From NCBI GenBank assembly GCA_000721375.1, contig JOGW01000002.1, forward strand, positions 885,075 to 949,074: a DNA stretch of 64,000 bases, given 5' to 3'. Numbering within the stretch: position 1 is the first letter of the stretch; every line of letters begins with the position of its first letter. The translations under genes and the position numbers were made by a program. This document shows positions 7,505 through 15,973 of this stretch, piece after piece. Origin of the DNA: Streptomyces sp. NRRL B-3428 (GTDB lineage: Bacteria; Actinomycetota; Actinomycetes; Streptomycetales; Streptomycetaceae). The notes under the pieces were generated by a model that was not told where the DNA came from, searched no databases, and was given only the letters and a program-made list of their open reading frames with translations.

Positions 7505-8128
7505 ATGGATTTCAGCACCGCACTGCGTGAGGAACGCCTTGTCGCGATCATCCGCGGCCGGGATCCGGAGGCATCCTTCCGCAGCGTGATCACCCTGGTC
7601 GAGGCGGGAGTGGCTCTGGTCGAGGTGTCGCTCAGCGGCGCCGACGCGCTCAAGGTGATCGAACGCGCCCGGGCCGAGCTCGGCGACGAGGCCTGGCTCG
7701 GCGCCGGCACCGTGGTCACCGAGGAGGACGCCCAGCGCGCGGCCGAAGCGGGCGCGAACCTCATCGTCACGCCCGGGCTCGGCCCCGGCTGCACGGCATC
7801 GCTGGCGCAGGGTCTCCCTGTGCTCGCGGGAGTGCTCACGCCGAGCGAGATCTGTCGGGCCGCCGCTTCGGAGGCCGCCGCGCTCAAGGTCTTCCCGGCC
7901 TCCGTGATGGGTGGCCCCGCGTACCTCAAGGCGCTGCTCGGCCCCTTCCCCGATCTGCCGTTCGTGCCGGTCGGCGGGGTGGGCGTGGCCGAGGCGGAGG
8001 AGTATCTGGCGCTCGGTGCGGTGGCGGTCGGGGTCGGCTCGCCGCTGATCGGCGACGCGGCCGACGGCGGTGACCTCGGTGAACTGCGCCGCCGGGCAGC
8101 GCAGTTCAAGGCGGTGTGCGCGCGATGA
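7505..8128 (+). CDS. dgoA: 2-dehydro-3-deoxy-6-phosphogalactonate aldolase
   Basis: 207 residues, a KDPG/KDPGal-type class I aldolase of the TIM-barrel fold. ALREERLVAIIRGRDP starts strand one, GAGTVVTEEDAQRAAEAGA and LIVTPG form the phosphate-side loops, and ALKVFPAS carries the Schiff-base lysine (about residue 123). It would split 2-keto-3-deoxy-6-phosphogalactonate into pyruvate and glyceraldehyde 3-phosphate. GAGAAAGAAAGAGC lies upstream of the ATG. Its stop overlaps the kinase start (ATGA at 8125-8128), so the two are translationally coupled. A glucose-derived substrate (KDPG, eda-like) cannot be excluded. Confidence 0.85.
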   Translation: MDFSTALREERLVAIIRGRDPEASFRSVITLVEAGVALVEVSLSGADALKVIERARAELGDEAWLGAGTVVTEEDAQRAAEAGANLIVTPGLGPGCTASLAQGLPVLAGVLTPSEICRAAASEAAALKVFPASVMGGPAYLKALLGPFPDLPFVPVGGVGVAEAEEYLALGAVAVGVGSPLIGDAADGGDLGELRRRAAQFKAVCAR

Positions 8129-9096
8129 ACGCCCACACGCAGACCCCTGACGTACTCACCTTCGGCGAGACGATGGTCGCCCTGCGCGGCAGCGGCCCGC
8201 TGAAGCTGGGCGGCTCGATGCGGGTGTCCGTCGCCGGCGCCGAGTCCAATGTGGCCATCGGGCTCGCGCGCCTCGGCCACCAGGTGCGCTGGGCGGGCGC
8301 GGTCGGCGAGGACGAGGCCGGTGAGCTGGTGCTTCGTACGCTACGGGCCGAAGGCGTCGACGTCGCGGGAGCGACCCGGGACGCCGAGGCGCCGACCGGT
8401 CTGATCCTGTTCGAGCCGCGGCTGCCCGAGGTGACCCGGGTGCACTACTACCGCTCCGGGTCGGCCGGTTCACGGCTCAAGGGGTGCTCGGTCGAGGCGG
8501 CGTTCACCGCCGCGCCGCCGCGGATCCTGCATCTGACCGGCATCACGCCGGCGCTCGGTTCATCCGCCAAGTGCGCTGCCCGGCGGGCGCTGATGCTCGC
8601 GCACGAGCACTCGACTCTCGTCTGCCTCGACGTCAACTTCCGCTCGCGGCTGTGGAGTTCGGACGAGGCAGCCGAGGTGCTCGCCGACTGGATCCCGTAC
8701 GTGGACGTCCTGATCGCCTCCGACGACGAACTCCCGCTGTGTCTGCCCTCCGACGCCCCCGCCGATGTGGCCTCCCAGGCGGGGCTGCTGCTCGCACTCG
8801 GCGTCGGCGAGGTCGTCGTCAAGTACGGGGCCGAGGGCGCGGCGGTGCACACGAACGACGGTGAGCTGCGGGCCCAGGCCCGCGAGGTGCGGGCGGTGGA
8901 CGCGGTGGGCGCGGGTGACGCCTTCGTCGCCGGTTATCTGTCCGCGCTGCTCGACGGCGAGGACGCGACGGGCCGCCTCGACCGGGCCGTCACCACCGGC
9001 GCTTTCGCGGTGGCGTCCCACGGGGACTGGGAGGGTGCGCCGACGCGGGCCGAACTGCCGCTCCTGGGCGCGGGGGCCGGGACCGTGGTGCGCTGA
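8125..9096 (+). CDS. dgoK: PfkB-family sugar kinase, probably 2-keto-3-deoxygalactonate/gluconate kinase
   Basis: 323 residues from the ATG that overlaps the aldolase stop. The ribokinase-fold signatures are clear: GETMVALRGSGPLK near the start, a GGSMRVSVAGAESNVAIGLARLG-like N-terminal signature split by substitutions, and the C-terminal DAVGAGDAFVAGYLS with the catalytic Asp and anion hole near residue 262. It would phosphorylate the keto-deoxy acid at O6. Note that enterobacterial DgoK belongs to a different fold, so the symbol describes the role only. No transporter gene accompanies the operon. Confidence 0.8.
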   Translation: MNAHTQTPDVLTFGETMVALRGSGPLKLGGSMRVSVAGAESNVAIGLARLGHQVRWAGAVGEDEAGELVLRTLRAEGVDVAGATRDAEAPTGLILFEPRLPEVTRVHYYRSGSAGSRLKGCSVEAAFTAAPPRILHLTGITPALGSSAKCAARRALMLAHEHSTLVCLDVNFRSRLWSSDEAAEVLADWIPYVDVLIASDDELPLCLPSDAPADVASQAGLLLALGVGEVVVKYGAEGAAVHTNDGELRAQAREVRAVDAVGAGDAFVAGYLSALLDGEDATGRLDRAVTTGAFAVASHGDWEGAPTRAELPLLGAGAGTVVR

Positions 9097-9163
9097 CGGC
9101 CTGCGGCCGGAGGCATCCGCGGCAGCAACCAGCCGTGGCAGCCCCAGCAGCAACCAGCCGGTG

Positions 9164-9376
9164 TCAGCCGCAGCAGCCTCCGCCGCAGCAACCGCCGCCT
9201 CCTCCGCCGGCGGGGGCGGGCGCCGCGGACGAACCGCCCACGGCCACCGTGGACAGCAGCTTCACCGTGTCCGCGTGCCCGGCCGGGCAGTCGGCGGGGG
9301 CGGAGGACTCGGACATGGGGCGGCTGACCTCGAAGGTGTCGCCGCAGGTCCGGCAGCGGAATTCGTAGCGGGGCAT
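9164..9376 (-). CDS. FmdB-type zinc-ribbon protein
   Basis: 70 residues. MPRYEFRCRTCGDTFE gives the first CxxC knuckle, and CPAGH supplies part of the second, with a spacing typical of FmdB regulatory-like zinc ribbons. The tail is an unusual Gly/Cys run ending CCGGGCCG, encoded by GCC/GCA-rich repeats. The ATG has no ribosome binding site but follows TAAGCT by 6 nt, suggesting a leaderless mRNA. Function of the family is uncertain (named after a formamidase-operon gene); it may bind zinc or nucleic acid. Confidence 0.85.
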   Translation of the reverse strand: MPRYEFRCRTCGDTFEVSRPMSESSAPADCPAGHADTVKLLSTVAVGGSSAAPAPAGGGGGGCCGGGCCG

Positions 9377-9424
9377 GGGGACAGCTTAGGCGGGACCACC
9401 CCCGCCCCGTACCCCCGAAAGCCC

Positions 9425-10084
9425 TCACACCTTCCGCGCGAGCGTCACCCCGTCCGCCACCGGAATCATCACGCTCTCCACCCGCTTGTCGCCGCGCACC
9501 CGCTCGTTGAACTCACGGATCGCCGCCGGGGCACCCGTGGCGTCGGGGTCGATCACCCCGCCGCCCATGAACACGTTGTCCACCACGAGCAGCCCGCCCT
9601 GGCGCACCCGGGGCACCAGTTCCTCCCAGTACGCGCCGTAGTTGTCCTTGTCCGCGTCCAGGAACACCAGGTCGATGTGCGGCTCCCGCGGCAGCGCCGC
9701 GAGCGTCTGCAGCGCCGGTGCGATCCGCAGCTCGATCCGGTCGGCCACGCCCGCGTCCTGCCAGGCCTGCCGCGCGTACGCGGTCCACTCCTCGGACACG
9801 TCGCAGGCGAGCAGCGTGCCGTCGGCGGGCAGCGCCTGGGCCATCGCGAGCGAGGACATCCCGGTGAAGGTGCCCACCTCCACGATGTGCCGCGCCCCTG
9901 TCAGACGTACGAGAAAGGCCAGCAACGGGCCCTGGTCCCGGGCCACTTGCATCGACGCGGCCCGCGGGAACTTCGCTCGTGTCACCTCGGTCAGCTCACG
10001 CTGCACCGCGTCCGGCGGCGGGTTGTGCTCCACCATGTACGCGTAGAGCTCGTCGGTCAGTTGTGTGCGCCTGCCACTGGTCAT
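9425..10084 (-). CDS. Cation-dependent O-methyltransferase (caffeoyl-CoA OMT-like)
   Basis: 219 residues from the ATG with GGAGGAGA just upstream. The SAM-binding motif VEVGTFTGMSSLAMA is at about 65-79, followed by LLACDVSEEWTAYAR and the metal-binding segment LVFLDADKDNYGAYWE at about 134-149, then VVDNVFMGGGV. These match the catechol/caffeoyl-CoA O-methyltransferase family, which methylates a hydroxyl of a vicinal diol using Mg. The substrate here is unknown. The response-regulator gene upstream on the same strand ends 25 nt before, so they may share a transcript. Confidence 0.88.
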   Translation of the reverse strand: MTSGRRTQLTDELYAYMVEHNPPPDAVQRELTEVTRAKFPRAASMQVARDQGPLLAFLVRLTGARHIVEVGTFTGMSSLAMAQALPADGTLLACDVSEEWTAYARQAWQDAGVADRIELRIAPALQTLAALPREPHIDLVFLDADKDNYGAYWEELVPRVRQGGLLVVDNVFMGGGVIDPDATGAPAAIREFNERVRGDKRVESVMIPVADGVTLARKV

Positions 10085-10109
10085 CGAACTCTCCTCCGTC
10101 GATCGGGAT

Positions 10110-10754
10110 CTACTCCCCCAGATACCGCAGCACAGCAAGCACCCGCCGCGAAACCCCCTGCGTCCCCGACAGTTCCAGCTTGTCGAAGATCGCGTTGATG
10201 TGCTTCTCCACACCGCTCTGCGAGATGTGCAGCCGCCCGGCGATCACCGCGTTCGTATGCCCCTGTGCCATCTGCGCGAGCACGACGCGCTCCCGCTCCG
10301 TCAGCCGCTCCAGCAGATCCGTGTGGCGTGAGCGCCCGAGCAGCTGTGCCACCACCTCCGGGTCGAAGGCCGCCCGCCCCTGACGCACCCGCTCCAACGC
10401 GTCCAGGAACTCGTCGACCTGGACCACCCGGTCCTTGAGCAGATACCCCACGCCTTCGGTCTCGCCGGTCAGCAACTCGGTGGCGTACCGCTTCTCCACG
10501 TACTGCGACAGCACGAGCACGCCGACACCCGGCCACCGCCTGCGGATCTCGATGGCCGCCCGCAGCCCTTCGTCGCTGTGGGTCGGCGGCATCCGAACGT
10601 CCGCCACCACCACATCGGGCTGCTCCCGCTCGACGGCCGTGAGCAGCTGCTCGGCGTCGCCGACGGCGGCGAGTACCTCATGGCCCTCATCGACGAGCAG
10701 CCGCACCAGACCCTCGCGCAGCAGGGTCGAGTCCTCGGCCAGCATTACGCGCAC
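10110..10754 (-). CDS. NarL/LuxR-family response regulator
   Basis: 214 residues. The receiver domain begins RVMLAEDSTLLREGL with the acidic pair, and the phospho-acceptor is Asp52 in VVVADVRMP. The conserved Lys lies in GYLLKDR. The C-terminal LuxR helix-turn-helix (LTERERVVLAQMAQGHTNAVIA, then SGVEKHINAIFDKL) binds DNA. The GTG start at 10754 overlaps the kinase stop by 10 nt, so the pair is co-translated. The kinase is encoded directly upstream. The signal and target genes are not evident. Confidence 0.92.
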   Translation of the reverse strand: MRVMLAEDSTLLREGLVRLLVDEGHEVLAAVGDAEQLLTAVEREQPDVVVADVRMPPTHSDEGLRAAIEIRRRWPGVGVLVLSQYVEKRYATELLTGETEGVGYLLKDRVVQVDEFLDALERVRQGRAAFDPEVVAQLLGRSRHTDLLERLTERERVVLAQMAQGHTNAVIAGRLHISQSGVEKHINAIFDKLELSGTQGVSRRVLAVLRYLGE

Positions 10755-11890
10755 GGCAGCTCCGCGGTGATCAGGGTGGGTCCGCCGGGCGGACTGTGCA
10801 CGTCAAGTGTGCCGTCGAGCGCGGCGGTTCGGCGGCGCAGTCCCACCAGACCGCCGCCCTCGGGATCCGCGCCGCCGGTCCCGTCGTCCTCGACGGTGAC
10901 GACGAGCCGCCCGTGCGCTTGCTTCAGACGTACGGAAATGGCGGTCGCCCGCGAGTGCTTGACCGCGTTGGTGACGGCCTCGGCGACCACGAAGTACGCG
11001 ACGGTCGCGACGGGGCGTTCGGGCTCCCGCTCTCGCGCAAGCCCGTAGTCGAGACGTACGGGGATCGAGATGCGCTCGACCACCGTCTCCAGGGCGGCTT
11101 CGAGTCCCGCTTCGTCGAGGGCCACCGGATAGACCCGCCAGGCGACCTCCCGCAGATCCCCGAGCGCGAGCCGGCTCTCCTCGTGGGCCTGGCGCAGGAG
11201 TTCCTCGCGGCGCTCGGGGTCCTGGCCGCGCAGCGCACGGCCGAGCAGCATGCCGAGGGCGACGAGACGCTGCTGGACTCCGTCGTGCAAGTCCCTTTCG
11301 ATACGGCGCCGTTCGTCATGCACGGCCTCGACCACTCCGGCCCGGCTGACGGCCAGCTCCTCGATCCTGCGCTGCAGCTCCTCCTGTTCGCTGGGCCCGA
11401 GGTGGTGGCGGGCGAGCTTCTTCTCCAGTTCGGCCACGGCCAGCATTCCCTGGAGCGAGAGGAAGAGCAGGAACAGCCCGGCGAAGCCGCTGAAGAGGAC
11501 CGTGACCGGACTGTTCACCTCGCCCACGAACCAGCCGAGGAACAGATATCCGCCGTAGGCCGCGCCGATGAGTGCGCACAACAGGCAGACGGCGCCGAGC
11601 AGTCCGAGCGGCCAGCGGGCGGCGAGATAGCGCAGAGCGCGCTCGGATGTGTACGCGGAGGAGGACTCGGCGCCCAGATACGTGGCGAGCCGGCCGCGCT
11701 CCCACTCGGCCAGGCGCCGCGCGAGCCGGTGCACGGGCCGAAGCACCGCGCTGCGCGCCCGCGGCCGGGTCTGCACGAGCAGCAGCGCCAGGCCCGAGAA
11801 CAATGCGAAGAGCAGTTCGACCACTGCCGAGCAGGCGCCGAGCGCCAGGCCCGCGGTGAGCCGGAGTCCTCGGCGTACCAGAGATTTCAT
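10745..11890 (-). CDS. Sensor histidine kinase (HisKA_3 type)
   Basis: 381 residues from the ATG at 11890. Three to four hydrophobic helices occupy residues 1-130 (GLRLTAGLALGACSAVVELLFALF, WPLGLLGAVCLLCALIGAAYGG, VLFSGFAGLFLLFLSLQG), leaving little extracellular sequence. A coiled linker leads to the dimerisation helix RRIERDLHDGVQQRL with the phospho-acceptor His202, then an ATPase domain with EAVTNAVKHS and DDGTGGAD. It pairs with the response regulator that overlaps its 3' end. A longer frame upstream exists but lacks support. Confidence 0.9.
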   Translation of the reverse strand: MKSLVRRGLRLTAGLALGACSAVVELLFALFSGLALLLVQTRPRARSAVLRPVHRLARRLAEWERGRLATYLGAESSSAYTSERALRYLAARWPLGLLGAVCLLCALIGAAYGGYLFLGWFVGEVNSPVTVLFSGFAGLFLLFLSLQGMLAVAELEKKLARHHLGPSEQEELQRRIEELAVSRAGVVEAVHDERRRIERDLHDGVQQRLVALGMLLGRALRGQDPERREELLRQAHEESRLALGDLREVAWRVYPVALDEAGLEAALETVVERISIPVRLDYGLAREREPERPVATVAYFVVAEAVTNAVKHSRATAISVRLKQAHGRLVVTVEDDGTGGADPEGGGLVGLRRRTAALDGTLDVHSPPGGPTLITAELPCA

Positions 11891-12023
11891 GATCGGCCAG
11901 GCTACGGGCGGGAGTCCGGCGGGCGCACTGCGGAAAACCGCAAACCTTTCCTGCGGTGCACCGCACCTCATCCTTGCGGTCGGCTTCAGTGTGGCTTCAG
12001 CTGCGGATTTCTACGGTGGAGAA

Positions 12024-12701
12024 ATGATCGAAGACACCGCAATGCAGTGGGTCAACACGCTCATGGACGCCCTCGGGGCCCCCGGCGCGGGCCTCGCCAT
12101 CGCTCTCGAGAATCTCTTCCCGCCGCTGCCCAGCGAGGTGATCCTGCCGCTCGCGGGCTTCGCGGCGAGCACGGGCAGCATGAATCTGATCGCCGCCCTG
12201 GTGTGGACGACGATCGGCTCGGTCGTGGGCGCGCTCGCCCTGTACGGGGTCGGGGCGCTGCTCGGCCGGGAGCGCACGGTGGCCCTGGCCGCCAAGGTGC
12301 CCTTCGTGAAGCTGAGTGACATCGAGCGCACGGAGGCCTGGTTCCAGCGGCACGGGACCAAGGCGATCCTCTTCGGCCGGATGGTGCCGATCTTCCGCAG
12401 CCTGATCTCCGTGCCGGCCGGCATCGAGCGGATGCGCCTGCCGGTCTTCCTCGGTCTGACGACGCTCGGCAGCGCGATCTGGAACACCGTCTTCGTCCTC
12501 GCCGGATATCTCCTGGGAGAGAACTGGCAGGAGGTCACGGGCTATGTGTCCGTGTACTCGAAGGTGGTCCTGATCGCCGCCGCCGGCGCCGTACTCCTCT
12601 TCGTGGCCCTGCGGATCCTCAGGCCCGGTCGCGGTCGGCGTCGAGGAGCTGACGCACGATCTCCTCGCCCGCCACGACTCCGCGCTCCTCAAGAGCGGTG
12701 A
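12024..12701 (+). CDS. DedA-family membrane protein
   Basis: 225 residues, GGTGGAGAA before the ATG. Residues 18-60 carry the DedA opening ALENLFPPLPSEVILPLAGFAA, and the FGRMVPIFRSLISVPAGIERM segment (about 115-137) is the hallmark arginine-rich motif with the conserved GxxxMP..R. Five hydrophobic stretches are visible. DedA proteins are thought to move lipids or maintain proton gradients. Its 3' end overlaps the convergent HAD gene by 83 bp, so the Arg-rich tail after residue 200 is antisense to that gene. Confidence 0.9.
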   Translation: MIEDTAMQWVNTLMDALGAPGAGLAIALENLFPPLPSEVILPLAGFAASTGSMNLIAALVWTTIGSVVGALALYGVGALLGRERTVALAAKVPFVKLSDIERTEAWFQRHGTKAILFGRMVPIFRSLISVPAGIERMRLPVFLGLTTLGSAIWNTVFVLAGYLLGENWQEVTGYVSVYSKVVLIAAAGAVLLFVALRILRPGRGRRRGADARSPRPPRLRAPQER

Positions 12702-13479
12702 GCTGCGGAGCCCGGAAGCCCTCGTCGGCGAGCTCTCCGTGGCCCGGGCGCCAGGCCCGGTCCGCGGCGAGCAGCAGATCCGCGTCGAGCAGGGAGTCGC
12801 CGGCCGCGAGGGTCAGGCCCGCTTCCGTACGACGGGCCACCTCGCGCATCGCGGCGCTCTTGGTGAGCGGCTTGGGGACCGCGTAGATCTTGCGGCCCTG
12901 CAGCGAGACGGTCCAGCCACGGCCGTCGGCCCACTCGGCGAGGTCCTTGACCCAGCCCTCGGGCAGCAGTGTGCGCTCGACGACCAGATACGCGAACAGG
13001 TCCTCGGCCACGCGCTCCTTGAGCAGCCAGGCCTCGTCGGCGGTGCGCCGCATGTGATCGCGTACCTCGTCGAGCGAGGCGCACTCGTCGGCAAGCCGCC
13101 CGGCGACCTGCCGCCGCCAGTCGCGGTCGGAGACTCCGTCGACGAGGATGTGGCCGCCGTTGGCGCAGATCGCGTACCGCGGCCGCGGTCCTGGCAGGTT
13201 GATCCGCCGGTACTGCTTGCGGGTGCGGGTCGTGGTCGGCACGAAGACGGTGCTGCGGGCCAGTTCGTCCAGGAGCACCGCCGCGTCCTCGGTGACGAAC
13301 GAGAGCGGCCTGCCCTCGTGCACCTCGACGCAGACCAACCGGGGCGCCTGGGGGTCGGGCATACCGAGCTGCAGGGCGGCCGGGGAGTAGATCAGGGTCC
13401 GGTCGAGATCGCTGGCGACCAGGGTCGGGGCCAGGGAATCCGACGGCATGAAGGGCGAAGGCACGGTGGGTGTGGTCAC
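12619..13479 (-). CDS. HAD-superfamily phosphatase of the Ter biosynthetic arm
   Basis: 286 residues. The HAD motif I is VASDLDRTLIYSP (Asp about 20 and 22), motif II lies in FVPTTTRTRKQY, the Lys motif in KPLTKSAAM, and motif IV in LAAGDSLLDADLLLAADRAW. The cap inserted between them resembles the Cof/trehalose-phosphatase type. GTG start at 13479 overlaps the stop of the PRTase-StiP gene (GTGA), so translation is coupled. In Ter operons a HAD enzyme of this kind is a predicted phosphatase acting on the phosphoribosylated product. Substrate unproven. Confidence 0.82.
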   Translation of the reverse strand: MTTPTVPSPFMPSDSLAPTLVASDLDRTLIYSPAALQLGMPDPQAPRLVCVEVHEGRPLSFVTEDAAVLLDELARSTVFVPTTTRTRKQYRRINLPGPRPRYAICANGGHILVDGVSDRDWRRQVAGRLADECASLDEVRDHMRRTADEAWLLKERVAEDLFAYLVVERTLLPEGWVKDLAEWADGRGWTVSLQGRKIYAVPKPLTKSAAMREVARRTEAGLTLAAGDSLLDADLLLAADRAWRPGHGELADEGFRAPQLTALEERGVVAGEEIVRQLLDADRDRA

Positions 13480-15971
13480 TTGGCGTCCACCGCCTTACCG
13501 TCGGCGCCGGTGGCGCCCCGCGTGAAGCGCGGATGGATCAGGCCCACGCAGGTGTACGGGAGGTCGTCGACCTCCTCGACGGGCACCCCTCGCTGTTCGG
13601 CGAGGAGTCGTACGTGGTCGAGGTCGGCTCCGGCGCCGCGCTGGGCGAGGATCTTCCACGGCACGCGGCGAAGGAGCACCCGGGTCGTCTCGCCGACGCC
13701 CGGCTTCACCAGGTTCACGTCGTGGATCCCGTACTCGTCGCTGATCCGCTCGACGGCGGCCCAGCCCTCCCAGGTCGGTGCGCGGTCGGCGACGAGCAGC
13801 TCCTTGACCTGCAAGTCCACCGCCTCGCTGACCTCGTCGAAGCAGGCGGCCACGGTGTCGAGGAAGAGGCCGGAGACATCGGCGCCGAGCAGCTCACGGT
13901 AGAACTTCGCGCCGTGGAAGTCGTCCGCGCCGACCAGGTCGGAGCGCAGCACCGTACGCGATATGAGCCCGGACACCGTGGAGTTGAGGCAGGCGGACGG
14001 GATCAGGAAGTCCTCACGCGTGCCGTACGTGCGCACGCAGGAGCCCGGGTCGGCGAGCACCGCGATCTCCGGCGAGAAGCCCGTGGCGCCGCCCTTGGCC
14101 TCGAACTCCTCGATGGCCTGGGCGAGTTCCCGGGTGATGGCGCCCTTGCCGGTCCAGCCGTCGACGAACACGACGGCGGCGGGGTCGTGGTGGGCGGCGA
14201 GATAGCGCAGGGCGTTGGCGTCGATACCGCGGCCGCGCACGATCGATACGGCGTAGTGCGGCAGGTCGAGACCGTGGCGGTACTGGGCCCAGCGGCGCAT
14301 CAGGACACCCACCGGCGTACCGGCGCGGGCCAGCGAGACGAGGACGGGCAGCTCGTCGCCGGTACGCTCGGCGAGCACCGTCTCCGTCACGACACCGACG
14401 GCCTGCGCGATCCGCGCGGCCGAGGTGTCCAGGGCGGCCTTGAAGAGCTCCTGGTACTGCTCGCTCGGCTGGTACTCCACCGGCAGCGACTCGGCGTAGT
14501 GCGCGCCGCCGCTCTGGATCGCCTCCTCGCGCTCCTCGGTCGGCGCTTCGAGCTCGACATCCGAGAGGTCCTGCAGCAGCCAGCCCACCTCGTCCGGTGC
14601 GTAGGAGGAGAAGGCGGGGCCGCGCAGGGGCTCGGGAAGCATCGAATGATCCTCAGAAGTGCTGGTCGGACGGGCGGCATCGTCGGTGCCCGGCGGTACA
14701 GGGACGTACGAGGGGACGACCGCGAGCAGCACCTGGTCGGTGTGCAGCGCGAGCTGGGCCAACAGGCCGTCGGGGGCGTGCAGTTCGGGGGTGTCCGCGG
14801 CGGAGTCGACGACGAGGACGATCGAGTCGAAGCCGCCGCCCGCGACGTTGTACGCGTACCGGGTGCCCGGTCCGTCGGCGGGATTGTCGTGCGCCGGGAA
14901 GGCGAGGCGGCTGCGGATCGCGTAGCCGGGGTCGTCGACCGCGAGCACGGGCGAGCGGGTGGTGGTGGAGTACGCGACATCGACGCCTTGACCCTGTACG
15001 ACTCCGGCCAGCCGCAGCGGGACGTACATCAGCTCCTCGAAGCCGAGCACGAGGGTGCGTCCTGCCCCTTCACCCAGTGCCTCGGCGATCCGTGCTCCCA
15101 TCCTCGGCAGCACACCGTCGAGCGCGACCCGGTGGCGGGGCGTGAACCCGTGCCGCCCACCGTCGGGCAGGCCCTCGGGCCAGCCGAGGTCGACCCGCGC
15201 GAACGCAGCGGGCGCCGAACGCTGGGCGGGCACCCGGCTCGGCAGGGCCTCCTGCTCGGCGACGATCGCCTGCCCCTTGGCGAGCACGCCCTCCGGCAGC
15301 CGCACCGTGCCCGCCGCGCCCGCGATCAGGTCGACCCGGGCCCCGATCTCGGCCGCGAAGGCGGCGAGCCGGCCCTGGTCCTCGGGCGAGCGCATGTCGA
15401 CAAGCGCGACGATCACGTACCGGTCGCGGGGATAGCGGGCGTGCAGATCACGAATCGTGTTGAGGACGGTGTTACCCGTGGAGAACTCGTCGTCGACAAG
15501 CACCAACGGGCCGTCGCCCGCCAGGAGTTCGGGATCCTCCGGAAGCAGCAGATGCGAGGTCGCGTGCGAGTGGGCCTCCTCGAAGCCGCCCGCCTGCGCC
15601 ACCGAGTCGACCGGGCGCCGGGTGGAGTGCAGATACGGCGCGAGCGCGAGCCCGTCCGCGACCGAGTGGCCGAGACCGGTCGCGGTCTCCGCATAGCCGA
15701 GGACGACCGCCCGTCCGGCGTCCGCCTCGCCGAGCAGCTCGTACACCCGGGCGCCGAGATCCCGCCCCGTCAGGTACACCGTCGCGGGACGCTGCGGGAC
15801 GTGCTTGCCGAGCACGTTCGACACCAGCAGATGGGCCCGCTTGGGGTTACGGCGCAGCGCGAGCCCCAGCATGTCGTTCAGTTGCGCATCGCCGATCAGC
15901 TCGACGCCGAGCCGCTGCGCGACCCAAGTACCCGACCACACCACGTTCTTTGCTTTCCTCACGTAAGTCAC
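13476..15971 (-). CDS. Ter-associated fusion: TRSP-type phosphoribosyltransferase plus StiP domain
   Basis: 831 residues. The N-terminal half (1-443) contains a phosphoribosyltransferase with the PRPP loop LVLVDDEFSTGNT at 156-168 and a second domain with GRHGFTPRHRVALDG. From residue 444 (MLPEPLRGP, FSSYAPDEVGWLLQDLS) it matches StiP-type proteins, with a second PRPP-like loop VFVDGWTGKG at about 601-610. In related Ter clusters these are predicted to make a nucleoside-like compound. Many genomes encode the two halves separately. Here the linker still contains GAGGA and an ATG (14642), with a TGA in another frame just before, as if a gene boundary had been bridged. The GTG start lies 2 nt after the lyase stop. 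Confidence 0.85.
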   Translation of the reverse strand: MTYVRKAKNVVWSGTWVAQRLGVELIGDAQLNDMLGLALRRNPKRAHLLVSNVLGKHVPQRPATVYLTGRDLGARVYELLGEADAGRAVVLGYAETATGLGHSVADGLALAPYLHSTRRPVDSVAQAGGFEEAHSHATSHLLLPEDPELLAGDGPLVLVDDEFSTGNTVLNTIRDLHARYPRDRYVIVALVDMRSPEDQGRLAAFAAEIGARVDLIAGAAGTVRLPEGVLAKGQAIVAEQEALPSRVPAQRSAPAAFARVDLGWPEGLPDGGRHGFTPRHRVALDGVLPRMGARIAEALGEGAGRTLVLGFEELMYVPLRLAGVVQGQGVDVAYSTTTRSPVLAVDDPGYAIRSRLAFPAHDNPADGPGTRYAYNVAGGGFDSIVLVVDSAADTPELHAPDGLLAQLALHTDQVLLAVVPSYVPVPPGTDDAARPTSTSEDHSMLPEPLRGPAFSSYAPDEVGWLLQDLSDVELEAPTEEREEAIQSGGAHYAESLPVEYQPSEQYQELFKAALDTSAARIAQAVGVVTETVLAERTGDELPVLVSLARAGTPVGVLMRRWAQYRHGLDLPHYAVSIVRGRGIDANALRYLAAHHDPAAVVFVDGWTGKGAITRELAQAIEEFEAKGGATGFSPEIAVLADPGSCVRTYGTREDFLIPSACLNSTVSGLISRTVLRSDLVGADDFHGAKFYRELLGADVSGLFLDTVAACFDEVSEAVDLQVKELLVADRAPTWEGWAAVERISDEYGIHDVNLVKPGVGETTRVLLRRVPWKILAQRGAGADLDHVRLLAEQRGVPVEEVDDLPYTCVGLIHPRFTRGATGADGKAVDAK
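14640..14655 (-). promoter_or_regulatory. Internal ribosome binding site and ATG at the StiP boundary
   Basis: On the minus strand TGAGGATCATTCGATG runs from 14655 to 14640. GAGGA sits 7 nt before an in-frame ATG that exactly begins the StiP domain. The TGA is out of frame with the fused gene. This could give a separate 388-residue StiP protein in addition to the fusion. Confidence 0.5.
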
Positions 15972-15973
15972 GA

